Part shown: piece after piece, positions 8,368-17,835 of the stretch
Numbering within the stretch: position 1 is the first letter of the stretch
Layout: each line of letters begins with the position of its first letter
Source: Actinocrispum wychmicini
GTDB taxonomy: Bacteria > Actinomycetota > Actinomycetes > Mycobacteriales > Pseudonocardiaceae
Direction: 5' to 3'
Assembly: GCF_004345645.1 (NCBI RefSeq)
Contig: NZ_SLWS01000008.1
Span: forward strand, 310,001 to 374,000
DNA length: 64,000 bases
Made by a program: the position numbers and the translations under genes
Notes under the pieces: model-generated
The model's database searches: none
Told to the model about the DNA's origin: nothing
What the model saw: only the letters and a program-made list of their open reading frames with translations

Positions 8368-9147
8368 TCACGGACGGTAACCGCCGGGGTTGCGCCGGGC
8401 GGCGTCCGCGGCCTCCTGACCCGTGGTCAGGGCGCGGACCATCACGATGGCGAGCAGCGCGGCGACCACATAGATGATCATCGCGACGGCCGCGGTCCGG
8501 TCCCCCTTGGCGAGCTCCGCGAAGAACCTGTCGACTGAGGCGACGGTCGCGACGGGAGGCTCATCCGGCAGCTGGCGGTTGGCCGTCCCGTAGGTCACGC
8601 TGCTCGCAGCGAAGACAACGGCCCACACGACTACTACAGCCGGCGGCCGGAAGCCGGACGCGCGAGCGGACCCGCGCATCTGCAGCGCGGGCATGATGAA
8701 GTTCGCCACCGGGATGAACCAGGCGCCGATCGCCCACCCGGGGCCGAGTCCCAGCTGACCCGTCGCCTGCGCGTTCATGGCCAGCCGGTACTGCCAGATC
8801 ATGAACACGACGGCGGTGGCCAGGAAGACCGCGATGAAGAGCACGGCGAACACCGCGACCCGGCTGTCCGCCGCGTCCGCCTCGGCGATCGAGCCGAGGT
8901 ACTGCCGGTAGTCGGCCGCGAACGAGGCGCGGCTGAAGCGCATGAACGCGCCCCCGACTGACACCAGGGCCGCGGCTCCGAGCAGGACGTACAGCGCTTT
9001 CGCCAGGCCGCCCAGTGGGCGCGGTGGATCGACGTACACCGGGTACACCGGGCCACCCGGGTACTGCGCATAGGAGGGTGGCTGCTGGTGGCCTTCGTCG
9101 AAGGGCATCAACGGCTCGGGGACGTCGGATGATGGGGACATAGCCAC
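8368..9147 (-). CDS. DUF4328 integral membrane protein
   Basis: The 259-residue protein has a Pro/Tyr/Gly-rich cytoplasmic N-terminus (about residues 1-40), as in many actinobacterial membrane proteins, and about five hydrophobic segments. The family signature of DUF4328 is clear in the middle: an IWQYRLAMNAQ helix followed by LGPGWAIGAWFIPVANFIMP. The function of the family is unknown. Either GTG 9147 or ATG 9141 could be the start; a CATACT -10-like box just upstream leaves this open. It is not obviously in an operon, with 58 bp separating it from the downstream glycosidase gene. Confidence 0.8.
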   Translation of the reverse strand: MAMSPSSDVPEPLMPFDEGHQQPPSYAQYPGGPVYPVYVDPPRPLGGLAKALYVLLGAAALVSVGGAFMRFSRASFAADYRQYLGSIAEADAADSRVAVFAVLFIAVFLATAVVFMIWQYRLAMNAQATGQLGLGPGWAIGAWFIPVANFIMPALQMRGSARASGFRPPAVVVVWAVVFAASSVTYGTANRQLPDEPPVATVASVDRFFAELAKGDRTAAVAMIIYVVAALLAIVMVRALTTGQEAADAARRNPGGYRP

Positions 9148-9273
9148 GAAGTATGGTCACTCAGCGCCGCCAGCACATGCCCTTTTTGGCCTACTTTCCC
9201 GCCGGATGGCCGTGTTCAGCGACCGCTTACCCCCATAGAGTGACCCCCTTCAGTGGGGTTATGAGGAGGGAAA

Positions 9274-11070
9274 GTGGCTAGAAGACTGCGCGTGCTGATC
9301 GCCGGCGTCGCGCTCGTGGCGCCCATGATCACAGTGTTAGCCGGTCCGGCGACGGCTGTGGACTCGGCGGACTCGTCGTACAAGATCCCGTCCATGCTGC
9401 GCCAGCAGGCGGACCAGGTGGCCCGGGCCAAGGCGTCGTCGCTCGCGGCCGGCGGCCTCGGGGTCGAGGTGTACGCGACCGGATCCGTCGGCGCCCGGGA
9501 GACCGACCAGCTGCGGTCACTCGGCGCGACCATCAGGACCAGCTCGGCCGACTTCGCCGCCGTGCCCGGCGTCGAACTGCCGGACGTCGGCCTGGTCAGC
9601 GCGGTCGTGCCGGCCGACAAGCTGGACGCCGTGGCCGCGTTGCCGTGGGTGGCCACGCTGCGGCCGGTCATCCGCCCGGCCGTGGACGTCGGCCCGAACA
9701 CCGCCGAGGCCGTGGCGCTGCACAAGACGGACGTCGCCGGGCGACGCGGGCTGACCGGCCGCGGCGTCAAGGTGGGCGTGATGTCCGGGGACGTCGACCA
9801 CCTGGCCGACTCGATCGCCCTCGGCGAGCTGCCGCCGGACGTCCAGGTCATCAACCGTGCCACCTATGACGACGACGAGGGCACGGCGATGATGGAGATC
9901 ATCCACGACATGGCGCCGGACGCCAAGTTCGTGTACACCTCCGCGCAGGACACCACCGCCCAGTACGTCCAGGGCTTCCACGACCTGGCCGCCGCCGGTG
10001 CCACGATCATCGCCGAGGACCTCGCGCTCGACGACGAACCCGCCTTCCAGCAAGGAATCGGCGCGACCACCGCGGAGAACCTGGCCAAGCACGGCATCTG
10101 GGTCAGCTCGTCCGCCGGCAACCTCGGCGCCCGGCACGCCCCGCGCGTCCCCGCCGCCGGCACCGGCCGCACCCCGGACGACCAGGCCAGTTCGTTCACC
10201 GGCTGCCCCGGTGCGATCCACAACACCGTGAACCTGCGCGGCACGGACAACACGTACAACCTCAACCTGCTGCCCGGCGCGTCCGTGATGCCGACCCTGC
10301 AGTGGAGCGAGCCCCGCGCGGTCTTCCCGACCACCGGCCAGGGCGGCTTCACCGACCTCAACCTGTACCTGGTCGACGCGGCCGGCAACTGCCTCGCGTA
10401 CAGCAACGCCAAACAGGCCAACGGCGTTGGTGACACCATCGAGCAGTTCACGTACACCAACACCACCGGTGTCGCCCAACCCGCCCGCCTGGTCGTCGAC
10501 GTGGCCGGCACCTCCACCGCCAAAGCCATCCCCACTTTGGACCTGCGGTGGCGCGCCCTCGCAGCCGGCGTCCAGACGCTCGACCCAGGAGACCGCGACG
10601 GCTCCCTGAACCCGGACTCCAACTACCTGGGCTTCGCCACCAGCGCCGCCGCGGCCAACGCCAGCGTCTCGGTCGACCCGGCGGCCATCCCACTGGAGAC
10701 CTTCAGCGCCGCCGGCCCCGTCCAGGTCATGAGCACAACGCGTTGCCCCGGCAACGGAATCGGCCCGTGCAAGGGCGTGCCCGGCCACCGGCCGCGGACC
10801 GCGCCCGCTCCGAACTGGACAGCGTCGGACGGCGTTCAGGTCAGCGGCATTGGCCCGTTCGGCGCAGGCACCTGCCCGGCCGTGAAACCCGGCGACTGCC
10901 GCTTCTTCGGCACCTCCGCCGCGGCCCCCAGCGCGGCCGGTGTGGCAGCGTTGGCGAAACAGCAGTTCGGCCGCTGGGCGCCGCCGGTGCTGCTGAGCTT
11001 CATCCTGTCGGCCCGGTCGGTGCACCGGGACGGCGACGGTTGGGGCGCCGGCATTCTCAGCGCGATCTGA
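9274..11070 (+). CDS. secreted subtilase/sedolisin-like serine peptidase with Glu in the His position
   Basis: The 598-residue protein starts at GTG 9274, with GGAGGG just upstream, and has a signal peptide (residues about 1-28). Residues about 160-260 and 500-590 form a split peptidase core: GVKVGVMSGDVDHL supplies the Asp region, DDEGTAMMEIIHDMAP stands where subtilisins have the HGT motif, and FGTSAAAPSAAGVAAL carries the nucleophilic Ser. Replacement of the catalytic His by Glu is the hallmark of the S53-like subgroup within S8-type sequences, suggesting a Ser-Glu-Asp triad. The insert between the core halves looks like a beta-rich domain. It is probably an extracellular peptidase and is followed by a strong terminator hairpin. 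Confidence 0.8.
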   Translation: MARRLRVLIAGVALVAPMITVLAGPATAVDSADSSYKIPSMLRQQADQVARAKASSLAAGGLGVEVYATGSVGARETDQLRSLGATIRTSSADFAAVPGVELPDVGLVSAVVPADKLDAVAALPWVATLRPVIRPAVDVGPNTAEAVALHKTDVAGRRGLTGRGVKVGVMSGDVDHLADSIALGELPPDVQVINRATYDDDEGTAMMEIIHDMAPDAKFVYTSAQDTTAQYVQGFHDLAAAGATIIAEDLALDDEPAFQQGIGATTAENLAKHGIWVSSSAGNLGARHAPRVPAAGTGRTPDDQASSFTGCPGAIHNTVNLRGTDNTYNLNLLPGASVMPTLQWSEPRAVFPTTGQGGFTDLNLYLVDAAGNCLAYSNAKQANGVGDTIEQFTYTNTTGVAQPARLVVDVAGTSTAKAIPTLDLRWRALAAGVQTLDPGDRDGSLNPDSNYLGFATSAAAANASVSVDPAAIPLETFSAAGPVQVMSTTRCPGNGIGPCKGVPGHRPRTAPAPNWTASDGVQVSGIGPFGAGTCPAVKPGDCRFFGTSAAAPSAAGVAALAKQQFGRWAPPVLLSFILSARSVHRDGDGWGAGILSAI

Positions 11071-11084
11071 CCTGAGCGGCCTGG

Positions 11085-11122
11085 CCACCTTTCCCGGACG
11101 GCACCCCGTCCGGGAAAGGTGG
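11085..11122 (+). terminator. 17-bp hairpin terminator after the peptidase gene
   Basis: The arms 11085-11101 and 11106-11122 are perfectly complementary (17 bp) around a 4-base loop. There is no U tract, which is common for actinobacterial terminators. It sits 15 bases after the peptidase stop codon. Confidence 0.85.
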
Positions 11123-11230
11123 ACGCGTGGGTGACGAATGCTGAACGTTGTCCAAATGGCTCTTCCGGTTGCGCGTTCGGGAACATAGCGTCCTCCAGGT
11201 TGCCTTGTCCCCGTCGCCGCTGGAGTCGCT

Positions 11231-14200
11231 GTGCGTTCGTCCTTACGCCGTTCACTTGTGGGTTCGGTGGTTTCGTCGCTGGTGGTGCCGTTGGTGGTGG
11301 TGGCGGGTGCCGCGCCGGCCCAGGCGGTCGGGTTCAGTCCCGGTGACGTCGTGGTGGCTCGGGTGGGGGCTGGGGATTCCGCGTTGAGCAGTGCGGCCGC
11401 GGCCGTTTTCCTGGACGAGTACACGCCTGCCGGGGATCTTGTGCAGTCGGTGCCGTTGCCGACCGCGGGTTCGGGTGTGAACAAGCGGTTGACGATGAGT
11501 GGCTCGGCGACATCCGAGGGCGCGTTGGCGCTCTCGCAGGACGGCCGTTACCTCACCCTTGCGGGTTATGACGCCGATCCGGGGACGGCCAGTGTGGCCA
11601 GTTCCACGACGAGCGTGGCGAGCCGGGTTGTGGCGCGAGTGGACGGAGTCGGCGGGGTCGACACGTCCACGGGTGTGACCGACGCGTTCAGTGGTAACAA
11701 CGTTCGCGGTGCTGCGACGGACGACGGCAGCAGGTTCTGGGTTGTGGGCGCGAACGGCGGCGTCCGGCTGGCGAACCTCGGGGCGGGCACGACCACTCAG
11801 ATCAACTCCGCGGCGCCGACCAACATCCGCGCGGTTTCTGTGAGCGGCGGTCAACTGTCCATCTCGACGGGCAGTGGCACGACCGGTGTGTACGCGGTCG
11901 GCAGCGGGTTGCCGACCACCGGTGGCCAGACGCCGACGTTGACGGCCGCCGCGCCGAGCCCGTACGGGTTCGTCGCGTTGGACCGCGATCCCGGTGTCCC
12001 TGGTGTGGACACGTTGTACGTCGCCGACGACTCCGCGAGCGGCGGCATTCTCAAGTTCTCCTTCGACGGCACCACATGGACCGCGCGCGGATCGTTACGA
12101 CCGAGCGGCAGCGGAGTCCGTGGCATCACCGGCCAAGGCTCGACGCTGTACGCCACCACGACCACCAACACACTGGTCAAAGTGGACGACACCGCCGCGT
12201 TCAACGCGCCCATCGCGGGCACCACAACCGTCCTGAAGACCGGTGCCACCAACACGGCCCTGCGCGGTGTGGCGTTCGCGCCCGCTACGGCACCGACCGC
12301 GCCGACCATCACCACGCAGCCGCAGGACAGCACCATCAACAGCGGCGGCACGGCCACTCTGACCGTCGCCGCGAACGGCACCGCGCCGTTGAGCTACCAG
12401 TGGTACGCGGGCGGTGACACTAGCAACCCCGTCGGCACTGGGGACACGTTCACGACCCCCGCGCTCACCGCGACCGCGACCTACTGGGTCCGCGTCAGCA
12501 ACGCCGCGGGCCACGTCGACAGCCGTACCGCGACGGTGACGGTCACGTCCGCGCCCAACACGCCGCCGACGATCGGCCCGAACCCCGTTCCCGACCTGGC
12601 GTTGACCATCGGCGACCCGGACAATCCGCCCGCCCTGCGCACGGTCGACGTCCACGACGCCGAGACCACTTCGCTGACCGTGACCGTCACCAGCAGCAAC
12701 CCGGCTGTCGCGACCGGCGGGACGACCGGCACAGGCACGACGAGGACCTTGACCGTCAACCCAGTCGGCGTGGGCCACGCGACCCTCACGGTGACGGTGT
12801 CCGACGGCAGCCTCACGGCCAGCACGCCGTTCCCTGTCTCAGTCTCCGGCGCGCTGCCTGCGGGCACGCACAACTTGTACGGCGCCAGCGACGCGAGCAC
12901 AGCCGTCGACCTCGGTGACGGCACGATGGTCGTCGCCGACGACGAAACGAACGTCCTGCGCGTCTACGACCGCAGCCACTCTCGTTATCCCGCGCAGGAA
13001 TTCGACGTACGTGCCGCCGGTTTGGCTCTGCGCGACGACGACGTGACGCGCGAGATCGACATCGAGGCGTCCGCGCGCAACGGCAACACCATCTACTGGT
13101 TCGGTTCGCAGGGCCAGAACTCGTCCGCCAAGACGCGCCTCAACCGGCAGGAACTGTTCACCACCACGGTGAACGGCACCACGCTCGCCCTCGGCGGCAG
13201 CTACCAGCACCTGCGGGACGACCTGGTCGCGTGGGACGTCGCCAACGGCAACCCGCTCGGCCTGCAGGCCGCAGCGACCAAGGCGCCCGAGCCGGACGGC
13301 GTCAACATCGAAGGCGCCGAGTTCGCACCGGACGGCCGGACCCTGTACCTCGGCTTCCGCGGTCCGGTGAACAACGGCAAGGCGATCGTCGTGCCGGTCA
13401 CCAACATCGCGGACCTGGTCGCCGCCAACCCGACGACCGGGGTGACCGCGACCTTCGGCCCGGCTCTGCTGTGGGATCTTGGCGGGCGGGGCGTCCGGGA
13501 GATCCGGAAGAACGCGGCGAACCAGTACCTGATCATCGCCGGCCCCAGCGGCGACGGCCCCGCCGATTTCAGGTTCTACTCCTGGGACGGCAACCCGGCC
13601 CACCAGCCGCTGCTGCGCGCCGGCTCGCTGGATTCCGTCGCAGCGGCCGGAAAGCCCGAGGGAATCGTCGACGTCCCGAGCCCGCTGACGAACGCCAGCG
13701 CGATCCAGGTCGTCACCGACTCCGGCGACACTGCCTGGTACGGCGACGGAACCGCGGCGAAGGACCTGCCGCTCCCGATCCGCAAGGCCACCACGGTCAC
13801 CGTTCCGGTCGGCGCGCCGCCGGCGTGCTCGACGGACGTCGTGCCGATCGGCTCGGTGCAGGGAACGACCGACACCAGCCCGGTCGCCGGCCAGACGGTG
13901 TCGGTGCGGGGCACGGTCGTCGGTGACTACGAAGGCCCGCAGCCCGCGCTGCGCGGGTTCTACCTACAGGACACGGGTGACGGCAATCCGTCCACCTCGG
14001 ACGGCATCTTCGTCTTCGACAACGGCGCCAACCTGGTGTCCGACGGGGACGTCGTGCAGGTGACCGGTCCGGTGTCGGAATTCCAGGGCCAGACGCAGAT
14101 CACGGCGTCCACGAGCGGCGTCGAGTCGTGCGGCCGTCAGGCGACCGTGACACCGGCGGACGTCACGCTCCCGCGCGCGTCCGCGACGGACCTTGAGCCG

Positions 14201-16468
14201 TACGAGGGCATGTTGGTGCGGTTCAACCAGACCCTGACCGTCACCGAGCACTTCCAGCTCGGCCGGTTCGGCCAGGTCGTCGTGTCGGCGAACGGCCGGC
14301 TGCGGCAGCCGACCGCGGACATCCGCGCCACCGACCAGGCGGCCGTGCAGGCTGCCCAGAACGCCAACAACCTGAACCAGCTGCTCATCGACGACGCCGA
14401 CAACAGTCAGAACCCGGATCCGATCGTGTTCGGCCGCGGCGGTCAGCCGCTGTCCGCGAGCAACACCCTGCGCGGCGGTGACACGACCACCAACCCGGTC
14501 GGCGTGCTGACCTACACGTGGGCCGGGAACGCCGCCAGCGGCAACGCCTACCGGCTGCGTCCGGTGAACGCCTTGGGCGGCAAGGCGATCTTCGACGCGG
14601 TCAACGACCGCCCGACCGCCCGGCCGGACACCGGCACCGGTGGCGTGCACGTGGCCAGCGCGAACCTGCTGAACTTCTTCAACACGTTCACCAACTGCCG
14701 CTTCGGCACGCTCGGCGGCCCGGCCGACTGCCGTGGCGCCACGAACGACACCGAGTACCAGCGCCAGTTGGCCAAGGAGGTCGCGTCGCTGCGTTTCCTG
14801 AACGCCGACGTCATCGGCTACATGGAGATGGAGAACAACGGCTACGGCTCAGACAGCGCTGTCCAGGCGTTGGTGAACGCGCTCAACGCGGCCGACGGTC
14901 CCGGCACTTGGGCGTTCATCAACCCGGACGCGGCGACGGGCGTGACGGACGTCGCCGGCTCGGACGCGATCAAAGCCGGGCTGCTGTACAAGACCGCCGC
15001 GGTGACACCGGTCGCGGGTGCCACGTTCGTTGACCAGAACGACCTGTACGAACGCCGCCCGATCGCGCAGACCTTCACCACCCCGGCCGGCGCCAAGTTC
15101 ACGGTCATCGCGAACCACTTCAAGTCCAAGGGATCGTGCCCCACCTCCGGTCCGGACACCGACCAGGGCGACGGCCAGAGCTGCTGGAACCCGCACCGCA
15201 CCCAGCAGGCCAACGAACTGGCCCGGTGGATCCACGACACCGTGGTCCCCGGCGCGGGCGACCCGGACGTGCTCGTCGTCGGCGACCTGAACTCGTACGC
15301 CGGTGAGGACCCGATCGCCGCGCTCGAAGGCGCCGGCTACACCAACCTGGTCAAGAAGTTCCACGGCAACGACGCGTACTCGTACGTCTTCAGCGCCCAG
15401 TGGGGCTACCTGGACTACGTGCTCGCCTCGGCGTCGCTGACCAGCCAGGTCACCGGCGCGGGCGACGCGCACCACAACGCGGACGAACCGTCCGTTTTGG
15501 ACTACAACACCGACTTCAAGTCGCCCGGCCAGGTCCAGTCGCTGTACGCGCCGGACCGCTTCCGCACCAGCGACCACGACCCCGTCCTCGCCGGTCTCGA
15601 CCTCGGTGTCGCGCCGGCACTCACCGGCACCGCGCCGGGCGGCAAGGTCGGCTCGGCGTACTCCTTCGCGTACACCCTCGGCGGCACCTCGCCCACGGTC
15701 ACACTGGCCTCGGGAACGCTGCCGCCCGGCCTGACGTTGAGTCCTAACGGGACACTGGCGGGCACGCCGACGGCAGCCGGCGACTTCACCTTCACCCTGG
15801 CCGCCACCAACCCGTTCGGCACGGTGTCGGTGAACGGGACAGTGCACGTCGACCCGACCGCGACCACCACGGTCGTGACCTCGCCGGCGAACCCCTCGAT
15901 CGTCGGCGGACAGGTCAAGTTCACCGCCACGGTCTCCGGCAACGGCCTCGCGGCCACCGGCGGAACCGTCCAGTTCACAGTGGACGGTAAGCCGTTCGGC
16001 GGTCCGGTCGCGGTGACCAACGGAACAGCCGCAAGCGCGCCGGCCGCGTTGGATCTCGGCCAGCACGCGGTGACAGCGGCCTACTCCGGCACCGACTCGT
16101 TCCTGGCCAGCTCGGGCTCGCTGACCCAGCTGGTGCAGTACGCGGTCAAGGTGATCTCGCCGCAGCCGGGCAGCTCGATCCCGTCCGGCTCGCTGATCCC
16201 GTTGAGCTTCCAGCTGACGGACGCGAACGGCAAGCCGGTCCCGCCTCTGCCGGCGGTGCTGCTGCTGGCGTCCGGCCGGGTGAAGGTCTCGGCCACCGGT
16301 GCGGTGTCCCTGCCGCAGCTGTTCCCGCTGTACGACCCGTTCGCGGGCAACTTCTTCCTGCCGCTGCCGACAATCTGGCGGCACACCGGCCCGGCGACCC
16401 TCAAGATCACGGTCACCTACCCCGGTGCGCCCACCCAGGAGGTGACCATCCCGATCACGGTGCGGTAG
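11231..16468 (+). CDS. very large secreted multidomain nuclease (ExeM/NucH-type) with Ig-like modules
   Basis: The protein has 1745 residues with a signal peptide ending near AQA (residue about 33). The domain order is a beta-propeller-like segment (about 35-355), an I-set-like Ig domain (about 357-440), a second Ig-like domain (about 445-538), a DUF3616-like propeller (about 540-856), an ExeM-type OB fold (about 870-963) and an endonuclease/exonuclease/phosphatase catalytic domain (about 1138-1460). Two more Ig-like repeats and a C-terminal beta domain complete it. The catalytic part shows the expected blocks: ASANLLNFFN, YMEMENNG with the metal-binding Glu, NHFKSKG, VVGDLNSY and SDHDPV. It probably degrades extracellular DNA. 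No sortase or LPXTG anchor is seen, so it is likely released. Confidence 0.85.
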   Translation: MRSSLRRSLVGSVVSSLVVPLVVVAGAAPAQAVGFSPGDVVVARVGAGDSALSSAAAAVFLDEYTPAGDLVQSVPLPTAGSGVNKRLTMSGSATSEGALALSQDGRYLTLAGYDADPGTASVASSTTSVASRVVARVDGVGGVDTSTGVTDAFSGNNVRGAATDDGSRFWVVGANGGVRLANLGAGTTTQINSAAPTNIRAVSVSGGQLSISTGSGTTGVYAVGSGLPTTGGQTPTLTAAAPSPYGFVALDRDPGVPGVDTLYVADDSASGGILKFSFDGTTWTARGSLRPSGSGVRGITGQGSTLYATTTTNTLVKVDDTAAFNAPIAGTTTVLKTGATNTALRGVAFAPATAPTAPTITTQPQDSTINSGGTATLTVAANGTAPLSYQWYAGGDTSNPVGTGDTFTTPALTATATYWVRVSNAAGHVDSRTATVTVTSAPNTPPTIGPNPVPDLALTIGDPDNPPALRTVDVHDAETTSLTVTVTSSNPAVATGGTTGTGTTRTLTVNPVGVGHATLTVTVSDGSLTASTPFPVSVSGALPAGTHNLYGASDASTAVDLGDGTMVVADDETNVLRVYDRSHSRYPAQEFDVRAAGLALRDDDVTREIDIEASARNGNTIYWFGSQGQNSSAKTRLNRQELFTTTVNGTTLALGGSYQHLRDDLVAWDVANGNPLGLQAAATKAPEPDGVNIEGAEFAPDGRTLYLGFRGPVNNGKAIVVPVTNIADLVAANPTTGVTATFGPALLWDLGGRGVREIRKNAANQYLIIAGPSGDGPADFRFYSWDGNPAHQPLLRAGSLDSVAAAGKPEGIVDVPSPLTNASAIQVVTDSGDTAWYGDGTAAKDLPLPIRKATTVTVPVGAPPACSTDVVPIGSVQGTTDTSPVAGQTVSVRGTVVGDYEGPQPALRGFYLQDTGDGNPSTSDGIFVFDNGANLVSDGDVVQVTGPVSEFQGQTQITASTSGVESCGRQATVTPADVTLPRASATDLEPYEGMLVRFNQTLTVTEHFQLGRFGQVVVSANGRLRQPTADIRATDQAAVQAAQNANNLNQLLIDDADNSQNPDPIVFGRGGQPLSASNTLRGGDTTTNPVGVLTYTWAGNAASGNAYRLRPVNALGGKAIFDAVNDRPTARPDTGTGGVHVASANLLNFFNTFTNCRFGTLGGPADCRGATNDTEYQRQLAKEVASLRFLNADVIGYMEMENNGYGSDSAVQALVNALNAADGPGTWAFINPDAATGVTDVAGSDAIKAGLLYKTAAVTPVAGATFVDQNDLYERRPIAQTFTTPAGAKFTVIANHFKSKGSCPTSGPDTDQGDGQSCWNPHRTQQANELARWIHDTVVPGAGDPDVLVVGDLNSYAGEDPIAALEGAGYTNLVKKFHGNDAYSYVFSAQWGYLDYVLASASLTSQVTGAGDAHHNADEPSVLDYNTDFKSPGQVQSLYAPDRFRTSDHDPVLAGLDLGVAPALTGTAPGGKVGSAYSFAYTLGGTSPTVTLASGTLPPGLTLSPNGTLAGTPTAAGDFTFTLAATNPFGTVSVNGTVHVDPTATTTVVTSPANPSIVGGQVKFTATVSGNGLAATGGTVQFTVDGKPFGGPVAVTNGTAASAPAALDLGQHAVTAAYSGTDSFLASSGSLTQLVQYAVKVISPQPGSSIPSGSLIPLSFQLTDANGKPVPPLPAVLLLASGRVKVSATGAVSLPQLFPLYDPFAGNFFLPLPTIWRHTGPATLKITVTYPGAPTQEVTIPITVR

Positions 16469-16853
16469 CGGCGGCGTACTGCGCCACACCGTCACCGAAC
16501 GACCAGTCGATCGGCTCGTTCTCGGTCAAGGTGACGAACACGTTCCGCGGCTCTGTACCGGCGTATTCCTGGGCCAGCTCAGTGATCCGCCGGTACAGGG
16601 CCTGTTTCTTCGCAGGCGGCCGACCGGAGCGCATGGTGATGGCGACGAAGACGATCCCGTCGTCGCGGTGGACGCCCATGTAGTCCTCGCCGTAGCGCAG
16701 TGTGCCGCTGGTGCCGTCGTGGCTGGTCAGGACCTGGAACAGATCGTCCACCGGGATGTCGATGGTCTCGCGCATGGCGTCGTACACGGCTCGGCCGAGC
16801 GCTTCGAGCCGTTCCGGGGCGGCACGCAAAGCATCAATACGGACAAAAGGCAT
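16455..16853 (-). CDS. tautomerase-superfamily protein
   Basis: The 132-residue protein begins MPFVRID, so Pro2 would become the catalytic N-terminal proline after Met removal. The length and the strand/helix order fit the Tautomerase_2 type, in which two 4-oxalocrotonate-tautomerase-like halves are fused: a first half ending near residue 60 and a second with VFVAITMRSGRP and KKQALYRRITELAQ. Its 3' end overlaps the convergent nuclease gene by 14 bases. It is divergent from the WD40 gene, and the shared intergenic region holds an imperfect palindrome. The substrate is unknown. Confidence 0.8.
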   Translation of the reverse strand: MPFVRIDALRAAPERLEALGRAVYDAMRETIDIPVDDLFQVLTSHDGTSGTLRYGEDYMGVHRDDGIVFVAITMRSGRPPAKKQALYRRITELAQEYAGTEPRNVFVTLTENEPIDWSFGDGVAQYAAATAP

Positions 16854-16875
16854 GTCAGGCTCCCCTGTGCGTGTC

Positions 16876-16895
16876 TGTACATACTAGTAGTTACA
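16876..16895. promoter_or_regulatory. imperfect 20-bp palindrome between tautomerase and WD40 genes
   Basis: The site has the form TGTA-N12-TACA around a central ACTAGT; 5 of 7 flanking positions are symmetric. It lies in the divergent promoter region. It is a candidate repressor operator, with no regulator gene adjacent. Confidence 0.4.
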
Positions 16896-16911
16896 GAACC
16901 TATCAGATACG

Positions 16912-16917
16912 TAGAGT
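16912..16917 (+). promoter_or_regulatory. -10 box for a leaderless WD40 transcript
   Basis: TAGAGT ends 6 bases before the ATG at 16924, and GTTACA lies 16 bases upstream as a possible -35. No ribosome binding site is seen. Confidence 0.5.
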
Positions 16918-16923
16918 GGAAGC

Positions 16924-17835
16924 ATGGAATCCCGCCTCCGGGTGAGCGCGCCTGTCAAAACCATGACCACAGACGTGGTTCTGCTCGGCCACACCGGTGG
17001 GGCGCACTCAGTCGCCTTCCATCCGGACGGCCGCACCCTGGTCAGCGCGGGAGGCGTCACTGCCCGAGTGTGGGACCTGACCACCCGACAGGGTGTCTCG
17101 GTCCTCACCGACGAAGTCCACGTGTCGTCGGTGGCCCTCAGCCCGACCGGACACGACCTGGCCGTGGCGGACGCAGACGGAGTGGTGTCGCTGTGGACCA
17201 TCGCGACCGGGCAGATCACGACCCTCCCGACAGTGACGGGCGACATCCGCTTGGTGGCCTTCAGCCCCGATGGCCGCACGCTCGCCACCAAGGAGCGGCA
17301 AGTGGTTCGGTTGTGGGACGTGGTCACGGGTGAGAACACCGTTGTGTCGTCCTTACCCGACGGCTACGGCGAGGGGCTTGCCTTTCATCCGGACGGACAC
17401 ACCCTTGCCGCCAGCGGCGGACGCGACACAGTGCAACTGGTGGACTTGGCGAGTGGTGAGCGCACCCTGCTCACCGGCCACTCCAGTGGCATCCACGCGG
17501 TCGCGTTCAGCCCGGACGGCTGTCTGCTGGCCAGCGCGAGCGCGGACACCACGATCCGGGTGTGGGACGTGGCCACTGGACAGACCACCGGCGTCCTGAC
17601 CCCGCACGGCGGCTACGCGGTCTCGGTCGCTTTCAGTCCAGATGGACGCGTCCTGGCCAGTTCCAGCACAGACAGCACTGTGCGGCTGTGGGATCCGACG
17701 ACGGGTCAGCCCACCGCGACTTTGTTCGGCCACGCCGAGTTCGTCAACTCGGTAGCGTTCAGCCCGGACGGCCGCACGCTGGCCAGCGGCAGCCAGGACC
17801 GAACCGTGCGGCTGTGGCGTCTCAGTTCTCCTTGA
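16924..17835 (+). CDS. stand-alone seven-blade WD40 beta-propeller
   Basis: The 303-residue protein consists almost only of seven WD40 repeats. Each has the form VAFSPDGRTLASGS...VRLWD, and the last ends six residues from the C-terminus (VRLWRL). There is no kinase, protease or NTPase domain attached, unlike most actinobacterial WD40 proteins, so it is probably a cytoplasmic protein-interaction scaffold. The fourth blade ends VDL instead of the usual WD. The gene overlaps the convergent ATP-grasp gene by 14 bases. The binding partner is unknown. Confidence 0.9.
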   Translation: MESRLRVSAPVKTMTTDVVLLGHTGGAHSVAFHPDGRTLVSAGGVTARVWDLTTRQGVSVLTDEVHVSSVALSPTGHDLAVADADGVVSLWTIATGQITTLPTVTGDIRLVAFSPDGRTLATKERQVVRLWDVVTGENTVVSSLPDGYGEGLAFHPDGHTLAASGGRDTVQLVDLASGERTLLTGHSSGIHAVAFSPDGCLLASASADTTIRVWDVATGQTTGVLTPHGGYAVSVAFSPDGRVLASSSTDSTVRLWDPTTGQPTATLFGHAEFVNSVAFSPDGRTLASGSQDRTVRLWRLSSP

